From assembly GCA_965206355.1 (NCBI GenBank), contig OZ242212.1, positions 1,984,001 through 2,048,000 of the forward strand: 64,000 nt of DNA, in the 5' to 3' direction. A model generated the notes under the pieces. That model was given only the letters and a program-made list of their open reading frames with translations. It made no database searches and was not told the origin of the DNA. The DNA is from Spongiihabitans sp965206355 (GTDB lineage Bacteria; Pseudomonadota; Gammaproteobacteria; Arenicellales; Poriferihabitantaceae). The position numbers and the translations under genes were made by a program. Positions within the stretch are counted from its first letter, which is position 1; every line of letters starts with the position of its first letter. Positions 61,629 through 64,000 of this stretch are shown one piece after another.

Positions 61629-61811
61629 CAACCTCTCTTTAGCAACCATACCGTTACACTATTCTGTTGTTCAACATGAATAACAGTGTAACACGTTACT
61701 CGAAAATTATGGCTGCTTCAAATAAAGATTGTTAGCCGAAAGCGAAAATGTCTCCTTTGAGTCATTCAGGAGGCATTTGGTGATTACCTATGGGTAGCTA
61801 TTCCCCACAGC

Positions 61812-62558
61812 TTAAAAACGGTAGCGAATACCTAGCGACAAGGCCGGGTAGATTTTGAAACTTTTCAGATCGTCTTGTAACTCGTCATGTTCAACTTCAA
61901 TATCTGTTTTGAAAGTAGCTTGATTCACATTCACGGCACATATCGAACTTCCTGTCACTGTTGCGATACCCGTCGTATTGATGCTGAAATTACAAGTATT
62001 GCCTGCATTGGTCGCAACACCATTGCCACTTAACCTCGGCACACCTTGGAACAGCGCGCCGACCTCAAAATCGACACTCAGTCCGCTCTGTTTCTGGCTA
62101 CTCCAGCCCAAACCAAAATAGGGAGCCAGTGATTTAAAATCCAACAATATATTAGCTCGACCGGTATATTGTTGATTATTGTACTCAAACTCCCCACCCT
62201 CAGTGCTGGCATTCAGTTCATTTTTATTGGAGAGAAAACCAACACTGAATCGAAAACTACCGCCCGTGGGGTGCCAATCACCAATCAGACCAACGCTATT
62301 CAGTTTCAACTCTCCCACGTTTCGATTGCCAGCGTCGGTTTCTGCATAACTTTTGTCATACTTGTTAAACACCAGCCTGCCGTTAATTTTTTCATGGAAC
62401 GGATATTTAAGTTCAACACCGAGACCGAGTGTGCTGACTTTACCAGCCATACTGATATCTACTGCGCTTGCCACATTGGCAACACTCGCAATACTGATAG
62501 CAACAAACAAGGTACAAAGGCTGAGTATGGTTTTAGCAATGCGCGTAATGTTGTTCAT
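61812..62558 (-). CDS. Outer-membrane beta-barrel protein, unknown role
   Basis: About 248 residues from the ATG at 62558, which has SD GAGAGG. Signal peptide (ILSLCTLFVAISIASVANVA, cleavage near ASA) then alternating hydrophobic/polar strands (GLGVELKYPF, GSFRFSVGFLSNKN, LAPYFGLGW, YPALSLGIRYRF) ending in Phe, the signal for BAM-dependent insertion. One loop holds two Cys (NTCNF, SSICAV). Resembles small OmpW-like barrels in pattern, but I cannot assign a family. Confidence 0.8.
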   Translation of the reverse strand: MNNITRIAKTILSLCTLFVAISIASVANVASAVDISMAGKVSTLGLGVELKYPFHEKINGRLVFNKYDKSYAETDAGNRNVGELKLNSVGLIGDWHPTGGSFRFSVGFLSNKNELNASTEGGEFEYNNQQYTGRANILLDFKSLAPYFGLGWSSQKQSGLSVDFEVGALFQGVPRLSGNGVATNAGNTCNFSINTTGIATVTGSSICAVNVNQATFKTDIEVEHDELQDDLKSFKIYPALSLGIRYRF

Positions 62559-62763
62559 ATGTCCTCTCATAATGTTTGATGTTGTGAATAAGTCGCTGAT
62601 GTCGCATGATGAATAGAGTGCCGTGGTGCTTATGTTTGCAGTACGACGAATACCGTTACCATCTGAGGTAGCTGTTTGTAGTTAAATACGATGTGTCGTT
62701 TGACGTGGTCACACAAAATGCTATAAATGCAAATGATTTTTCGTGTATACCGCAATTCTTATA

Positions 62764-63870
62764 TCATGAAAAAAAATTACCTCGACAATAATCTAACACT
62801 TCATCTCGGATAATTGTTTGACTTTTCGCACATACTTTTTCTTTTTGTGCTTTTGAGGTATGTCGCCGCCAGTGCTTGATGGCGTATTTGAAATAATCCA
62901 TGCCCCACATTAGTTTTGTGTGCTCGGATGCGCGGTTCAGAATTTTAAGTTGTTTAACTGCGGTTTTTAGCAAATCCGCATAGACCAAATCCTGGTAACC
63001 TTGACGCTCCAGTCTTTCCCAGTTCGACGAATAAACCAGCCAGCGCGTCAGGGTTGTTAGTAAATTTGGAAATGCCAGATAAAAACTGCCCACGCCTAAA
63101 TAAGGCTCCAGAGTGAGCACTTTGTGGGTTAAATGTCCCGGCATAAACAGGGTTTGACCGCTTTCGATTGTGAACCAGTACGCGCTTTTTAACGATAACC
63201 ACGTGTCCATATCAAAGGCACATTTTCCTTTTATTTTTTGTCGGTCCAGATCTTCCAGCCCGTTGGCAATACCTTCGTTGGTGTCCCAAGCAAGCCATAA
63301 TTTCTTGCCGATGAAACAGTGGTTGCTGCCATCGGAATCATCGGAATGGGAATCAGAGACTGCCGCGCTACTGCTGATGACCAAGGTCATCATTTCCAGC
63401 CAAGCAGTGCGTGCTGTTGAACGTGGATAAAGGTTGAATTGACTCAAGCGTTTTGCATCTATGACTTTTTCAACCTGACTATCTCGAAAATGCAGATCCG
63501 TAACATTGATGATCGCTTTGTTGCGTTGCCATTTTTCAGCGAGCTGGTCAATGGTCAAATATTTCCAAATTTCTTTTTTTCCGGTTTTGGTGCGGATTCG
63601 ATATTCAATATCGGCATAGTTAAGGGCGTTCAATATCAACGCCGCTGGATTGGTTAGGTTGCGTTGCTTTTGCGTTCTAAGTGGCGATGGAAAATCTTCA
63701 AACAGAGATATACGGGCTAATGCCATATTTTTGAACAGATGCTGTCGATTATAGCTACCGACTTTTATCTCCAGATTGGATAATTTTGGCAATAAATGCG
63801 GTTTTATTGCGAGTGTTGGGTCAATATTTTCGGCATCCTGAAATAACCGTGCGATGTCGCGGCTAGCCAT
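62764..63870 (-). CDS. JmjC/cupin-like putative Fe(II)/2-oxoglutarate oxygenase
   Basis: 368 residues. A cupin core is suggested by SDSHSDDSDGSNHCFIGKKL (H175-x-D177 as metal ligands), LWLAWDTNEG, then SGQTLFMPGHLTHKVLTLEP (H246 or H249 as third ligand) and GVGSFYLAFPNLL. The order and spacing fit JmjC-type protein hydroxylases. VTDLHF upstream resembles the start of that domain. Target unknown. The start lies 9 bp after the stop of an upstream gene on the same strand, so the two are likely cotranscribed. Confidence 0.65.
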   Translation of the reverse strand: MASRDIARLFQDAENIDPTLAIKPHLLPKLSNLEIKVGSYNRQHLFKNMALARISLFEDFPSPLRTQKQRNLTNPAALILNALNYADIEYRIRTKTGKKEIWKYLTIDQLAEKWQRNKAIINVTDLHFRDSQVEKVIDAKRLSQFNLYPRSTARTAWLEMMTLVISSSAAVSDSHSDDSDGSNHCFIGKKLWLAWDTNEGIANGLEDLDRQKIKGKCAFDMDTWLSLKSAYWFTIESGQTLFMPGHLTHKVLTLEPYLGVGSFYLAFPNLLTTLTRWLVYSSNWERLERQGYQDLVYADLLKTAVKQLKILNRASEHTKLMWGMDYFKYAIKHWRRHTSKAQKEKVCAKSQTIIRDEVLDYCRGNFFS

Positions 63871-63879
63871 GCGTAATAC

Positions 63880-64000
63880 TCATGCCTGAATGGCTTCTGC
63901 GGTGTGATTGATTTTATCAATCCACCCTTGCGCTTTTTGTCGTCTGGCAATTTTCAGGGCTTGATTGAGATAAGATTTTGCCTCCGTCAGATAATTTTTA
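63880..64000 (-). CDS. C-terminal end of an upstream gene, TPR-like (runs off the right edge)
   Basis: About 39 residues to a TGA at 63880: NYLTEAKSYLNQALKIARRQ, then KAQGWIDKINHTAEAIQA. The helical pattern looks like the last TPR unit and capping helix of a larger protein. Same strand and very close to the JmjC-like gene, so probably the same operon. Confidence 0.6.
   Translation of the reverse strand, partial: KNYLTEAKSYLNQALKIARRQKAQGWIDKINHTAEAIQA

Overview
The window looks like a chromosome segment from a gammaproteobacterium of moderate, slightly AT-rich composition. The evidence is gene content and order: rpsF-rpsR-rplI-dnaB-alr-radA, a complete System I cytochrome c maturation operon (ccmABCDEFGHI), mtaD-ubiG-mupP/gph, yciA/yciB/yciI, aceE-aceF-lpd with lipoyl domains, and ntrC-ntrB-glnA with an enterobacterial-type sigma-54/NtrC control region. 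No genus can be named from sequence alone. No tRNA, rRNA, CRISPR array or integrase gene was seen.

Layout. 1-6.3 kb: hflC (partial)-hflK, ntrC, a broken ntrB, glnA with its sigma-54 promoter and two NtrC sites, and a DUF938 methyltransferase. 6.4-9.7 kb: a DctPQM TRAP transporter preceded by a 42-bp tandem repeat. 9.8-19.3 kb: dnaX, the SRP RNA, putA, mtaD, ubiG, mupP/gph and panC. 19.3-27.4 kb: an IS256-family remnant and the ccm operon. 27.4-30.9 kb: bactofilin with an M23 peptidase, dapD, and an FKBP isomerase. 30.9-36.4 kb: radA, alr, dnaB and rplI-rpsR-rpsF. 37-44.9 kb: ybiB, etfAB, an IMPase-family phosphatase, ettA, yciA, a deoxynucleoside kinase, yciB and yciI.

45.0-55.7 kb is an accessory island. 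It holds a GC-rich autotransporter whose 5' coding region contains a 25-nt homopolymer, a P2-like tail-gene remnant with an intact -1 slippery site, and an integrase-less integron cassette array with six attC sites. It ends in a triple nest of mobile DNA: an IS5-family element carrying a MITE inside its transposase gene and an IS1016-type element near its right end. 55.7-61.6 kb is the pyruvate dehydrogenase operon, with a MITE between aceF and lpd. The window ends with an outer-membrane barrel protein, a JmjC-like protein and a partial TPR-like gene.

A MITE family of about 139 or 161 bp links many of these regions. Its ends read GAGACCTTTGCACG and it makes 5-bp target duplications. It has five full copies and one truncated copy here and shares its ends with the IS5-family element. 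It has truncated the NtrB kinase, entered a transposase gene without breaking the frame, and supplies the aceF stop codon; the IS5-family element end does the same for lpd.
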